This document shows positions 9,460 through 18,840 of a stretch of 64,000 nucleotides of DNA, piece by piece. Both the position numbers and the translations under genes were made by a program. The notes beneath the pieces are model-generated. The model saw only the letters and a program-made list of their open reading frames with translations. It was not told where the DNA came from and ran no database searches. This DNA is from CAVYXK01 sp963772445 (lineage in GTDB: Bacteria; Pseudomonadota; Alphaproteobacteria; Acetobacterales; Acetobacteraceae), in contig CAVYXK010000001.1 in the NCBI GenBank assembly GCA_963772445.1, positions 372,001 to 436,000 on the forward strand, in the 5' to 3' direction. Numbering within the stretch: position 1 is the first letter of the stretch; the number at the start of each line of letters is the position of its first letter.

Positions 9460-9558
9460 GCCATGGTCCCTCACTCGCTCTACAATCAAGCATACACAAT
9501 CTGCTGGCGAAGCGCCCCGCTTCACCTCTCCCGCTGGTGCGGGAGAGGTGAACTGACG

Positions 9559-12199
9559 TCACACCGCCAGCGCGTCGCGCACAGCGCCGAGCGCCGCCTC
9601 GGCGCGCGCGCCGTCAGGTCCGCCGGCCTGCGCCAGGTCCGGTCGGCCGCCGCCGCCCTTTCCGCCGACCGCGGCCGATGCCGCACGCACAAGATCTACA
9701 GCGTTGAAGCGCTCGGTCAGGTCGGGTGAAACCCCCACGACTATGCTCGCCTTGCCTTCGGCGGTGGAAACCAGCGCCACCACACCGCTGCCGAGCTGCC
9801 GACCGATCTCGTCGGCGAGGCTCTTCAGCTCGCGCGGCGGGATCTCTCCTACATTACGGGCCGCCAGCCGCACGCCGTTCACCTCCTCGATCGCGGCGGC
9901 TCCGCCGCCGCCCGTGGCGAGCTTGCGTTGCAGATCGGTGACCTGGCGGTCCAACTTGCGCTTCTCGTCCGACAGCGCGGAAACGCGACCGACGAGTTCC
10001 GCAGGGGCGGCGCGCACCACGCCGGCGATCTCGCGCAATGTGCGCTCCATCTCCGCCACGACCGTTTCGGCGGCGCCACCGGTCACCGCTTCGATTCGCC
10101 GCACGCCGGCAGCGATCGCCGTTTCAGCGATGATCTTGAAATAGCCGATATCCCCAGTGCGGCGAACATGCGTGCCGCCGCACAACTCGATCGACCAGGC
10201 CGGCTTGTTGCCTTCCGGCGCGCCCATCGCGACAACGCGGACTTCTTCACCATATTTCTCGCCGAACAGCGCCATCGCGCCCATCTCGACCGCTGCCTCG
10301 GGGGTCATTAGCCGCGTGATGACCTCGGTGTTCTCGCGAATGCGCGCGTTCACTTCGGCCTCGACCTTTGCCAACTCCTCGCCGGTGATCGGGCGCGGCT
10401 GGCTGATGTCGAAGCGCAGCCGGTCGGGGGCGTTGAGGCTCCCCTTCTGCGTCACGTGCGTCCCAAGGGCTCGGCGCAGTGCCTCGTGCAGAAGATGCGT
10501 CGCAGAGTGATGCGCGCGAATGGTGGTGCGGCGGGCGTGATCGACATCGGCCAGCACCGGGGTGCCAATGCGAGCTGTACCGGACGCGACGACGCCGATA
10601 TGCACGGACAACTCGCCGAGCTTCTTCTGCGTGTCGCTGACCACGATACGCAGCCCGTCGGGGCCGGAGATGATGCCGGTGTCGCCGACCTGCCCGCCGC
10701 TCTCGGCATAAAACGGCGTCTGGTTCAGTACCGACCGCGACCTCGGTACCGGCGGGTGCGGCATCGACCGGCGTGCCGTTCACCACCAGGGCGGTGATCT
10801 CGGCTTCCGCGGTTTCCGTCGAGTAGCCCAGGAATTCGGTGCCACCGACCCGTTCCTTGATCCCGAACCAGACCCCTTCCGTTGCCGCTTCGCCCGATCC
10901 GGCCCAGGCGGCGCGTGCGCGGGTGCGTTGCTCCTCCATGGCCAGCTCGAAGCCGGCGAGATCCACCCTCCGACCCTGCTCGCGCAGCGCGTCCTGCGTC
11001 AGGTCGAGCGGGAAGCCATAAGTGTCGTACAGCCGGAACGCCACGTTGCCGGGCAACGCCTGGCCTTCGCCCAGCCGCGCGGTTTCCTCCGACAGCAGAT
11101 GCAGGCCGCGTTCCAGCATCGCCTTGAAACGCGTCTCCTCCAGGCGCAGCGTCTCTTCGATGAGTGCCTGGGCACGGCCCAGTTCCGGATAGGCGCCGCC
11201 CATCTGGCGCAGCAGCACCGGCACCAGCCGCCACATCAGCGGTTCGTGCATGCCCATCATGTGCGCGTGGCGCATGCCTCGCCGCATGATCCGGCGCAGC
11301 ACATAGCCTCGGCCCTCGTTCGATGGCAGCACGCCGTCGGCAATCAGGAAGGACGTGCTGCGCAGATGGTCGGCAATCACACGGTGGTGGATTCGGTCCG
11401 GTCCGTCCGGGTCGGTGCCGCTGGCCTCGGCGCTGGCCAGGATCAGCGCACGGAAAATATCGATGTCGTAGTTGTCGTGCTTGCCCTGCATGATGGCGGC
11501 GAAGCGCTCCAACCCCAGACCGGTGTCGATCGAAGGGCGCGGCAGCGCTGCGCGGGTGCCGGACGCGCTTTCCTCGAACTGCATGAACACCAGGTTCCAG
11601 AACTCGACGAACCGGTCGCTATCCTCATCCGCTGAGCCGGGTGGGCCGCCGGGGACATCGGGGCCGTGATCGTAGAAAATCTCCGAGCAAGGTCCGCACG
11701 GGCCTGTATCGCCCATGCGCCAGAAATTGGCGTCGGTCAGGCGGACGATCTTCTGATCCGGTAAGCCGGACACTTTCTTCCAGATCGCCGCCGCGTCGTC
11801 GTCCTCCACGTAAACGCTGACCATGAGCCGCTCGCGGGGCAGCCCGAAGTCGCGCGTCACCAGCTCCCACGCGTAGGCAATGGCCTGATCCTTGAAGTAA
11901 TCACCGAAGCTGAAATTGCCCAGCATCTCGAAGAAGGTGTGGTGGCGGGCGGTGTAGCCGACGTTGTCGAGGTCGTTGTGCTTCCCGCCAGCGCGTACGC
12001 ATTTCTGAGCGGTGGTCGCGCGCGAATAGGGCCGCTTCTCCTGACCGGTGAAGACGTTCTTGAACTGTACCATCCCGGCGTTGGCGAATAGCAGGGTGGG
12101 GTCGTTGCGGGGCACTAGCGGGGAGCTTTCGACCACCTGGTGGCCATGGCGGGCGAAATAGTCGAGGAAACTGGCGCGGATGTCATTGCTGCTGGTCAT
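9559..12199 (-). pseudogene. alaS: Alanyl-tRNA synthetase, one frameshift
   Basis: Charges tRNA-Ala and edits Ser/Gly-tRNA-Ala. The N-terminal two thirds read in one frame from MTSSNDIRASFLDYFARHG with motif 2 region TLLFANAGMVQFKNVF and YVLRRIMRRGMRHAHMMG. At about 10730-10733 the frame moves: the expected ...EVAVVLNQTPFYAESGGQVG is interrupted by one extra G (coding strand gtcggtactg). The editing domain (HHSATHLLHEAL, CGGTHVRRTGDIGYFKII) and the DHHA1 C-terminal domain (VALVSTAEGK, GKGGGGRPDLAQAGG) follow in the second frame. Total length is normal (about 880 residues). Because alaS is essential, sequence error or a second copy elsewhere is likelier than loss. Confidence 0.95.
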
Positions 12200-12388
12200 G
12201 GGCCGGAACTAGCGCAGGGATGCTGTCCTGTCACCCCGGACCACGAACCGCCGCCAGTGCATGTCTTTTATGAGACGAACCAAAACAGCCGTTAACGTTT
12301 GGGATCACAGTTTGGAAATCTCGTTCTCGTATGCCGCCCCGAGACTTGGCGTGCTGATGACCGCAACGGCAATAGCGAGATCGAATTC

Positions 12389-15300
12389 ATGTCAACCAGC
12401 CTGACTTGGACCGGCGCCGTCGATACGGACCTTGGCGACGAACTCAATTGGAATCCAACGCAGGCACCAAACTCATCGGACACGATCACTTTCAACGCGG
12501 TCGCGAACGGCGGGACGCTCACTGGTTCGGCAAGCGCGCTGGAATTCGCGTTCAACGAACCGGGTCCCTGGGTGCTGAACGGGGCAACCCTGACGATCGC
12601 CGGCGAGTCCAACCCGCCCTACCTGCTCTTCGCCGGCGGCTTCAACACCAACGTCACGCTGAACGGCTCGACGCTGAACGCGGCGGGCGGCACCACCTAC
12701 ATCGGCGACACTAACGGCGCGATCGTCACGGCGGACTCGGGCTCGACCGTTACCACAGAAGGCGACAGCGTCGGGACGAATCCGGGCCAAAGCGGCTCAT
12801 TGGTACTGAGCGACAGCGGCACGACCTGGACCGAGCAGGAGAACAGCGGCTCCGGCGGGTACCTGACCGTAGGCGGGCAGGGACCGTCAGGTGCGCTCGG
12901 CGGCTCGACCGGGTTCCTGTCGGTCACCAACAACGCTTCGTTGGTCACACAGGCGAGCTCGACGCTGGGGCAGGACAGCGGCAGCCAGGGTTTCGGAACG
13001 CTGGCCTCGGGCGGGGTGTGGTCCACCAATGGGCTGGTCGTCGGCCAGAGCGGCGCCGGCACGCTCACCATCGGCAGCGGCGGCACGCTGGAGAACGGTG
13101 GCACCTTCAGCGCCATCGGACAGGATGCCGGCAGTACCGGCGAGCTGGTGATCAACACCGACGGCACCTACGTCTCGACGCTCGCGCCGCAGTCGAATGG
13201 CTTCGTGCTGGAGATCGGCGACAATGGCGCATCCGGCACGCTTGCGGCGGCAAGCGGCACGGCGCTGGTGACCGGGACTGACGCGACGCTGGACCTCAAC
13301 GGCAATCCGCTAGCGGTCGGGCTGAATGGTGGTACAGGCAACCTGACGGTCTCCAATGGCGGAACGGTCGAAGTCGGGACGGCGAACAGCGACAACAACT
13401 CGGCCCTGTCAGTGGGCAAACTCGGGAACGGTACAGTTACTGTCACCGATTCGGGTTCCAGCCTGACTGCGGCTGGATATTCCTATATTGGGCGCGGCGG
13501 GACCGGCACCCTGGTCGTGGAGGACGAGGCGGTCGTTCAGATAGGCACCGATCAAACCGGAGCGGGCGGCCTTTCGATCGGCGCAGGATCAACTGGCTCG
13601 GGCCAACCCACCGGAGGAACGGGGAGCGCCATCGTCAGTAATGGCGGTTCGCTCTACAGCGCGCAGAACATCAGTGTGGGCGGCGCTGGTGTTTCCGGTA
13701 CGCTCGACATCAACGCCGGCACCGTCGAGGCAGGCACTCGGGTGCTGGTGGGGAACGCCGCAGTGGTTTCCGGGACCACCGAAGCGGGTAGCGGCGCCAT
13801 CAATATCGGTCCGGGCGGAACGCTGGACATCGACGGCAACGGCATCACCGCTGCCGGCACATCGGCGCTGGCGATCGCCGGATATAACGGCACAATAGTG
13901 ACCGGTGGCGGCAGCGGGAGCGTCAAGGTCGTCGGTCCTGGGGCAGTCCTCAATGCGGGATCGAATTATATTTCTATCGGTTCGTTCGGGACAGGCGAAA
14001 TGACGGTGGCGCAGGGCGGCTCCGTCCTGTCTGGGACACAATTCTCGTCCAATGCTGCCGTCTTAATCGGTGCTAACGCCGGTGCGCAGGGTCAGCTCAC
14101 GGTGGCCGACGCGGGTTCTGTCTTCCAGGCGCAAGGCCAGATGAATGTCGGCGACGGCGGCGACGGAACTCTGCTGATCGAGAACGGCGGTACCGTCATC
14201 ACCGGCAACAACCCAGTCTTCGCCCGAGGCGGGTTCGTCATCGGCTGGGGCAACGGAAGCTCCGGCGAGGTCACAGTCACTGGCTCCGGCTCGGAACTAA
14301 GCAACACCGGGCAGTTCAATATCGGCGGCAGTGGCAATGTGAACAGCGGCACGGCCCAGACCGGCGGCACCGGGACGCTGCTGATCGAGGCCGGCGGCAC
14401 GGTCACCACCAACCTCCCGGCCTCCGGCTACACCGGCCCGGCCACCGACATCGCCGCCGACCCCGGCAGCGACGGCTCCTCCGCCACCGTGACCGGCCCC
14501 AACTCCACCTGGAGCATCGGCGGCAGCCTGGTGGTCGGCGACCTCGCCGCCGGCTCGCTCGCCATCGCCGCCGGCGGCAGCGTCAGCGCCACCACACTCG
14601 CCCTCGGCAACACCACCACAGGGGTCGGCGACCTGTCGGCCTCCGGCACCGCCAGCCTCCTCTCCCTCAGCGCCCAACTCCTGGTCGGCGCCGCCGGCAT
14701 CGGCGACGTGGCAATCAGCAACGGCGCCACCATCGCCGCCGGCTCCGGCACCATCGGCCTCGATGCCGGCGCCTCCGGCGTCCTCGACATCGAAGGCCCC
14801 AACAGCGCCCTCTCCCTCTCCGGCGATCTCGACATCGGCGAGGCCGGCACCGGCGTGCTGATCATGGGGGTGGGCAGCACCACCCTGTCGGTGGCCGGCA
14901 ATCTCAACATCGGGGCCTCCGGCCAACTCGCGCAGTTCGGCGGCGTGATCGACCCCGCCAACCTCACCAACCATGGCACCGTCGGCGGCGCCGGCACGCT
15001 CAACGTCACCGACACGCTGACCAATGACGGCGTGTATTACGCCCAGAGCGGCACCTACGAGACGAATGTCGGCACGCCAATCAACGGCACCGGCACGCTG
15101 GCGGTGGATGACGGCGGCGACCTGGTGGTCAATGCCGGCTCGGTGGCGGACACCGAGCAGGTGTCGTTCAACAACGACACCGTGGCGGCAGTGCTGAGCA
15201 TCGGCACGCTCGGCACGTTCGGCGGCGTGCTGGACACGTTCGGCACGCTGGACTCGATCGTGCTGGCCGGCACGACGGTGGGCAGCGACGCGTATGCAGC

Positions 15301-16027
15301 GGGGACCGGCGGGTCGGACGGCGTGCTGACGCTGTATGCCGGGGCGGGGCAGAGCGGCGGCGTGCTCGGCACGCTGGCGGTGTCGGCGGGGATCACGGTG
15401 GGCGATCTGGCGGCGCTGGAGGTGGTGAGCAACGGCACCATCGGTGACGCGCCGTGCTTCGCCGCCGGCACGCGGATCGCGGCGGAGCGCGGCGAGGTGG
15501 CGGTGGAGGCGCTGCGTCCGGGCGATCGGGTGCGCGTGCTGGGGGATGAGGGCTGGGCGCCGGTGGTGTGGGTGGGGCGGCGGCACGTGCTGTGCCGGCG
15601 GCATCCACGGCCGCGCTCGGTCTGGCCGGTGCGGGTGGCGGCGGGGACCTTCGGGCCGGGGCGGCCGGGGCGGGATGTGTTCCTCTCGCCCGACCATGCG
15701 CTGTTTCTCGAGGGCGTGCTGATCCCGGTGAAGCACCTGATTGACGAGGCGGCGATCGTGCAGGTGGCCTGCGAGGAGGTCACGTACTACCACGTGGAGT
15801 TGCCGCGCCATGCAGTGCTGCTGGCCGAGGGGCTGGCGGCGGAGAGTTATCTGGAGGCGGGGGACCGGGCGAATTTCGCCAATGGCGGCGGTGTGGTGGC
15901 GCTGTATGCCGACTTTGCGACGCTGCGCCGGGAGGCGCAGGGGTGTGCGCCGCTGGTCGTTACGGGGAGGGAGGTGGAGGCCGCCAGGGCGATGCTGGCG
16001 GAGCGACGGGGGCGGGCGGCGGCGTAG
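12389..16027 (+). CDS. Giant repeat adhesin with C-terminal Hint domain
   Basis: 1,212 residues. Residues about 1-1000 are Gly/Thr/Ser/Asn-rich repeats of about 40-60 residues built on G(T/N)LTV(S/G)NGGTVE-type strands, typical of a right-handed parallel beta-helix; LTWTGAVDTDLGDELNW near the N-terminus resembles autotransporter-associated repeats. From residue 1023 PCFAAGTRIAAERGEVAVEA begins a Hint_2 (hedgehog/intein) domain with LRPGDRVRVL, FLSPDHALFLEGVLIPVKHL and YYHVELPRHAVLLAEGLAAE. The opening Cys is the predicted autoprocessing nucleophile. There is no Sec signal peptide and no beta-barrel, so export is probably non-classical. I prefer ATG 12389, because the 30 upstream codons look non-coding. 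Codon use turns strongly C-ending at about 14430-14850, suggesting repeat expansion or recombination. Confidence 0.85.
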   Translation: MSTSLTWTGAVDTDLGDELNWNPTQAPNSSDTITFNAVANGGTLTGSASALEFAFNEPGPWVLNGATLTIAGESNPPYLLFAGGFNTNVTLNGSTLNAAGGTTYIGDTNGAIVTADSGSTVTTEGDSVGTNPGQSGSLVLSDSGTTWTEQENSGSGGYLTVGGQGPSGALGGSTGFLSVTNNASLVTQASSTLGQDSGSQGFGTLASGGVWSTNGLVVGQSGAGTLTIGSGGTLENGGTFSAIGQDAGSTGELVINTDGTYVSTLAPQSNGFVLEIGDNGASGTLAAASGTALVTGTDATLDLNGNPLAVGLNGGTGNLTVSNGGTVEVGTANSDNNSALSVGKLGNGTVTVTDSGSSLTAAGYSYIGRGGTGTLVVEDEAVVQIGTDQTGAGGLSIGAGSTGSGQPTGGTGSAIVSNGGSLYSAQNISVGGAGVSGTLDINAGTVEAGTRVLVGNAAVVSGTTEAGSGAINIGPGGTLDIDGNGITAAGTSALAIAGYNGTIVTGGGSGSVKVVGPGAVLNAGSNYISIGSFGTGEMTVAQGGSVLSGTQFSSNAAVLIGANAGAQGQLTVADAGSVFQAQGQMNVGDGGDGTLLIENGGTVITGNNPVFARGGFVIGWGNGSSGEVTVTGSGSELSNTGQFNIGGSGNVNSGTAQTGGTGTLLIEAGGTVTTNLPASGYTGPATDIAADPGSDGSSATVTGPNSTWSIGGSLVVGDLAAGSLAIAAGGSVSATTLALGNTTTGVGDLSASGTASLLSLSAQLLVGAAGIGDVAISNGATIAAGSGTIGLDAGASGVLDIEGPNSALSLSGDLDIGEAGTGVLIMGVGSTTLSVAGNLNIGASGQLAQFGGVIDPANLTNHGTVGGAGTLNVTDTLTNDGVYYAQSGTYETNVGTPINGTGTLAVDDGGDLVVNAGSVADTEQVSFNNDTVAAVLSIGTLGTFGGVLDTFGTLDSIVLAGTTVGSDAYAAGTGGSDGVLTLYAGAGQSGGVLGTLAVSAGITVGDLAALEVVSNGTIGDAPCFAAGTRIAAERGEVAVEALRPGDRVRVLGDEGWAPVVWVGRRHVLCRRHPRPRSVWPVRVAAGTFGPGRPGRDVFLSPDHALFLEGVLIPVKHLIDEAAIVQVACEEVTYYHVELPRHAVLLAEGLAAESYLEAGDRANFANGGGVVALYADFATLRREAQGCAPLVVTGREVEAARAMLAERRGRAAA

Positions 16028-16197
16028 GCCCTGCTGTCGTGGCGGCGGTGACGTGAACCCCCCACGACGTGTATGTGATTGCCGGTAGCCGCGCGCCGTT
16101 TCTTCTCGGCGGCAATCGTCGCGTGAGGCGCGCGGAACGCGTGCTCTGATGCCGGGCGTTCGCACCGGAGCATGGAGGGTAACGGAGGGCCCGGCAC

Positions 16198-17448
16198 GTG
16201 GACCTGCGGATTCCGACCCGGCGCGCCATTGAAACCCAACTCGAGCAGACGGCGCCAACCGGCTCGGCGCTCGAGGTGCTGCTGGCCTTCACCCGGCTCG
16301 GCCTGAGCTGCTTCGGCGGGCCGATCGCACATCTCGGCTATTTCCGCGCTGCCTTCGTCGAGCGCCGCCAATGGCTCGACGAGCGCGCTTTTGCCGACCT
16401 GGTCGGGCTGGCCCAGTTCCTGCCAGGTCCTGCCTCCAGCCAGACCGGCTTTGCGATCGGGCTATTGCGCGCGGGATATCTCGGCGGCCTGGCGGCCTGG
16501 ACCGGATTCACGCTGCCCTCCGCGTTGCTGATGGTGCTGTTTGCCTGGGGCGCGGGCAGCATCGCCGGCTCGGCCGCCGGCGCGGGTCTGCTGCACGGGC
16601 TGAGATTGGTCGCGGTGGCGGTTGTCGCGCAGGCAGTATGGGGAATGGCGCGCTCGCTCGCCCCGGATCGCGAGCGCGCTTCGATCGCAACGGTCGCAGC
16701 CGTGCTGGTGCTATCGACACCGGGCTCGTTCGGCCAGATGGGAGCGCTTGCGCTCGGCGGACTGGCCGGATTGTGGTTCTGCCGTTCTCCAGCGGACGCG
16801 GCGGTGCCGGACAGGCTGGCGATGCCGATCTCGCGCCGCGCTGGTGCAGCCTTCCTGACAGCGTTTTTCGTGCTGCTCCTGCTGCCGCCATTGCTGCAAG
16901 GAGGGCGCCTGCCGATCGCCGTGTTCGACGCGTTCTATCGGTCCGGCGCATTGGTATTTGGCGGCGGGCACGTCGTGTTGCCGCTGTTGCGGGATGCGGT
17001 GGTAAGGCCGGGCTGGGTATCCGACGCTGCGTTCCTGGCCGGCTACGGTGCGGCACAGGCGGTGCCCGGGCCGCTGTTCACCTTCGCTGCCTATCTCGGC
17101 GCGGTGATGACGGTCGGGCCGGGCGGAGTGCCAGGGGCGGCGCTCGCACTGGCGGCGATCTTTCTGCCCGGTCTGTTGCTGCTGCTCGGGACGCTCCCAT
17201 TCTGGGACGCGCTGCGATCGCGGGCGCGCGCGCAGGCCGCCATGCGCGGCGTGAATGCGGCTGTCGTCGGCGTGCTCGCCGCGGCGCTCTACACGCCGGT
17301 ATGGACCAGTTCGGTGCATCGTCCGGCAGATTTCGCGCTGGCGCTGACCTGCTTCGTCTTGCTGGCAGTCTGGCGCGTACCGCCGTTGGCGATCGTGATC
17401 CTCGGCGGAGCGGCCGGCACGGTGATGGGGCTGGCCGGCTCGGGTTGA
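16198..17448 (+). CDS. chrA: Chromate transporter ChrA
   Basis: A 416-residue inner-membrane protein of the CHR superfamily (long, two-domain form), exporting chromate and possibly sulfate-like anions. The first half has FTRLGLSCFGGPIAHLGYF, LVGLAQFLPGPASSQTGFAI and GYLGGLAAWTGFTLPSALLM. The second half repeats the pattern (FYRSGALVFGGGHVVLPLLR, YGAAQAVPGPLFTFAAYLGA, LFLPGLLLLLG-type helix). The start is GTG at 16198, preceded by ggagggtaacggaggg. No chrB regulator is next to it. Confidence 0.93.
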   Translation: MDLRIPTRRAIETQLEQTAPTGSALEVLLAFTRLGLSCFGGPIAHLGYFRAAFVERRQWLDERAFADLVGLAQFLPGPASSQTGFAIGLLRAGYLGGLAAWTGFTLPSALLMVLFAWGAGSIAGSAAGAGLLHGLRLVAVAVVAQAVWGMARSLAPDRERASIATVAAVLVLSTPGSFGQMGALALGGLAGLWFCRSPADAAVPDRLAMPISRRAGAAFLTAFFVLLLLPPLLQGGRLPIAVFDAFYRSGALVFGGGHVVLPLLRDAVVRPGWVSDAAFLAGYGAAQAVPGPLFTFAAYLGAVMTVGPGGVPGAALALAAIFLPGLLLLLGTLPFWDALRSRARAQAAMRGVNAAVVGVLAAALYTPVWTSSVHRPADFALALTCFVLLAVWRVPPLAIVILGGAAGTVMGLAGSG

Positions 17449-17595
17449 TCAACCAGCGCGGGCGCCGGCGATCGGCTAACGCACCATCCGCTCCGGCACC
17501 CAATCCTGGCGGTCTGCGTGATCGCGCGCTATGCAATCTTGACGGAGAGGAAAAACCAGAACTCCGCCGAACGAGACTGCACTTGTACGAGGCCT

Positions 17596-18647
17596 CTATT
17601 CAAATGCAAACACCCGCTTCCAGTCGTTTTTCATGCTGATCACCGTCCAGGCCCGGGATTTTGCTTCGTCCATGAGTGCATCGGAAAACGTGCCGACCTT
17701 GGTGTCCGGCAGTCCGCCGGCAGGCCCGTATGCGTACTCGCGACTGGATCGTCGTGGTGGACCAGCATCTTCAGCCGGGCACCACCTCCCGCGCCGGTCC
17801 ATTCCAGCATTTCTTGATCGCCAGTGGAATTGCCAAAGGCGGCGTAGGGGCGCTTGCCGATGAACAGGTCGATACCGATCGCCTTGCCGTCGTAATTGTC
17901 ATTGAAGAACAGCTAGGGCAGCCGCATCAACTCCCGATTGCCGTTCTTGAACTGGCATTTCGTGGCAATGCTGGATCCGATGATCTTCTGTGTCGGGATG
18001 TCATAGACCCGCTGGGAATAGGCACGCACGAAGTCTTGGCCGCCACCTGTAACGATGAACGTCTCGAACTGGTTGGCACGCAGATACTCCAGCACCTCGA
18101 GCGTCGGCTGATAGACTAGCTCGGTGTAGAGCCGCTTGAATCTCGGATGCTTCGCCGTCGCCATCCACTGCCCGGCGATCTCCAGAAAGGCCACCTGACT
18201 CATGCCGGCGTGGGTCGTGAAGATAATCTCCGCCCAATCCTGCTCGGAGAAATGCGCCAGGGCGGGTAGATCATTGGCAAGCACCGCCTTGAACGGCTCG
18301 TGCGATTTCCACTCCGGGTGCTGCGGCGCCATCTCATGCACGCGATCAAGCGCGAACATGGCCTGTGTGTACACCGGATGCTCCACCCACAGCGTACCGT
18401 CCTGATCGAAGGTCGAGATGCGATCCTCGGGCGCTACGTAGTTCGGGCTTGCTTTGTCGGTTGTGGCGCGAATGAAATCGAGGATCGCTTGTTTTGCCGG
18501 CCCGTCATTCCACGAAGCCAGAGGGCCGGACGGGGTCTGTGCGGTCGCAGCGACCGGGACGAATGCCCCCATCGCAACTCCGAGTGCAGGCAAGGCGGAG
18601 ATCAGTGTGCGGCGAGCCAACTTTGCGCTGGGAACGCTGGGTTTCAT
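17596..18647 (-). pseudogene. Exported HAD-family phosphatase, stop codon plus frameshift
   Basis: Periplasmic HAD-superfamily hydrolase. MKPSVPSAKLARRTL opens a signal with a twin-Arg pair, cleaved near VAATAQ. Motif I is STFDQDGTLW (Asp nucleophile and DxDGT), and motif II-like TFIVTGGGQDFVRAYS follows. A TAG at 17913-17915 stops the frame. Beyond it the same frame continues LFFNDNYDGKAIGIDL and FGNSTGDQEMLEW (motif IV), then shifts at about 17743-17750 into REYAYGPAGGLPDTKVGTF and ends WKRVFAFE. Two independent lesions suggest real decay. It lies downstream of, and codirectional with, the sulfatase genes, and such phosphatases are often their neighbours. Confidence 0.8.
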
Positions 18648-18792
18648 GACACGCCTCCTGATTGCTAGGCGAGGTGATCGCGGCGACACGTATGCACGGC
18701 TGCCAGACTGAGCCGAATTCGGCCGTCTCCGTTCAGTCTCCCGCCAGGCTCGTGGTCTCGATCACCCCCCCGTATCAAAGTCGAGAAGCATG

Positions 18793-18814
18793 GGGGGGCG
18801 GCCGAAGCCGCCCC
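18793..18814 (-). terminator. GC-rich hairpin downstream of sulfatase gene
   Basis: GGGGGCGGC and GCCGCCCCC form a perfect 9-bp stem with loop CGAA, 27 bp past the sulfatase stop. No U-tract follows on the minus strand, so it may pause or stabilise rather than terminate on its own. Confidence 0.5.
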
Positions 18815-18840
18815 CTCTCGTTATGTACCCGGCGCCGCGA

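Noticed and set aside
14297..16258. 653-codon open frame antisense to the adhesin gene
   Set aside because: Low-complexity Arg/His/Pro/Ala translation, a mirror effect of high-GC coding repeats; no domain.
17913..17915. TAG read-through (pyrrolysine or suppression) in the phosphatase gene
   Set aside because: A second lesion downstream already breaks the frame, and nothing suggests an amber-suppressing system.
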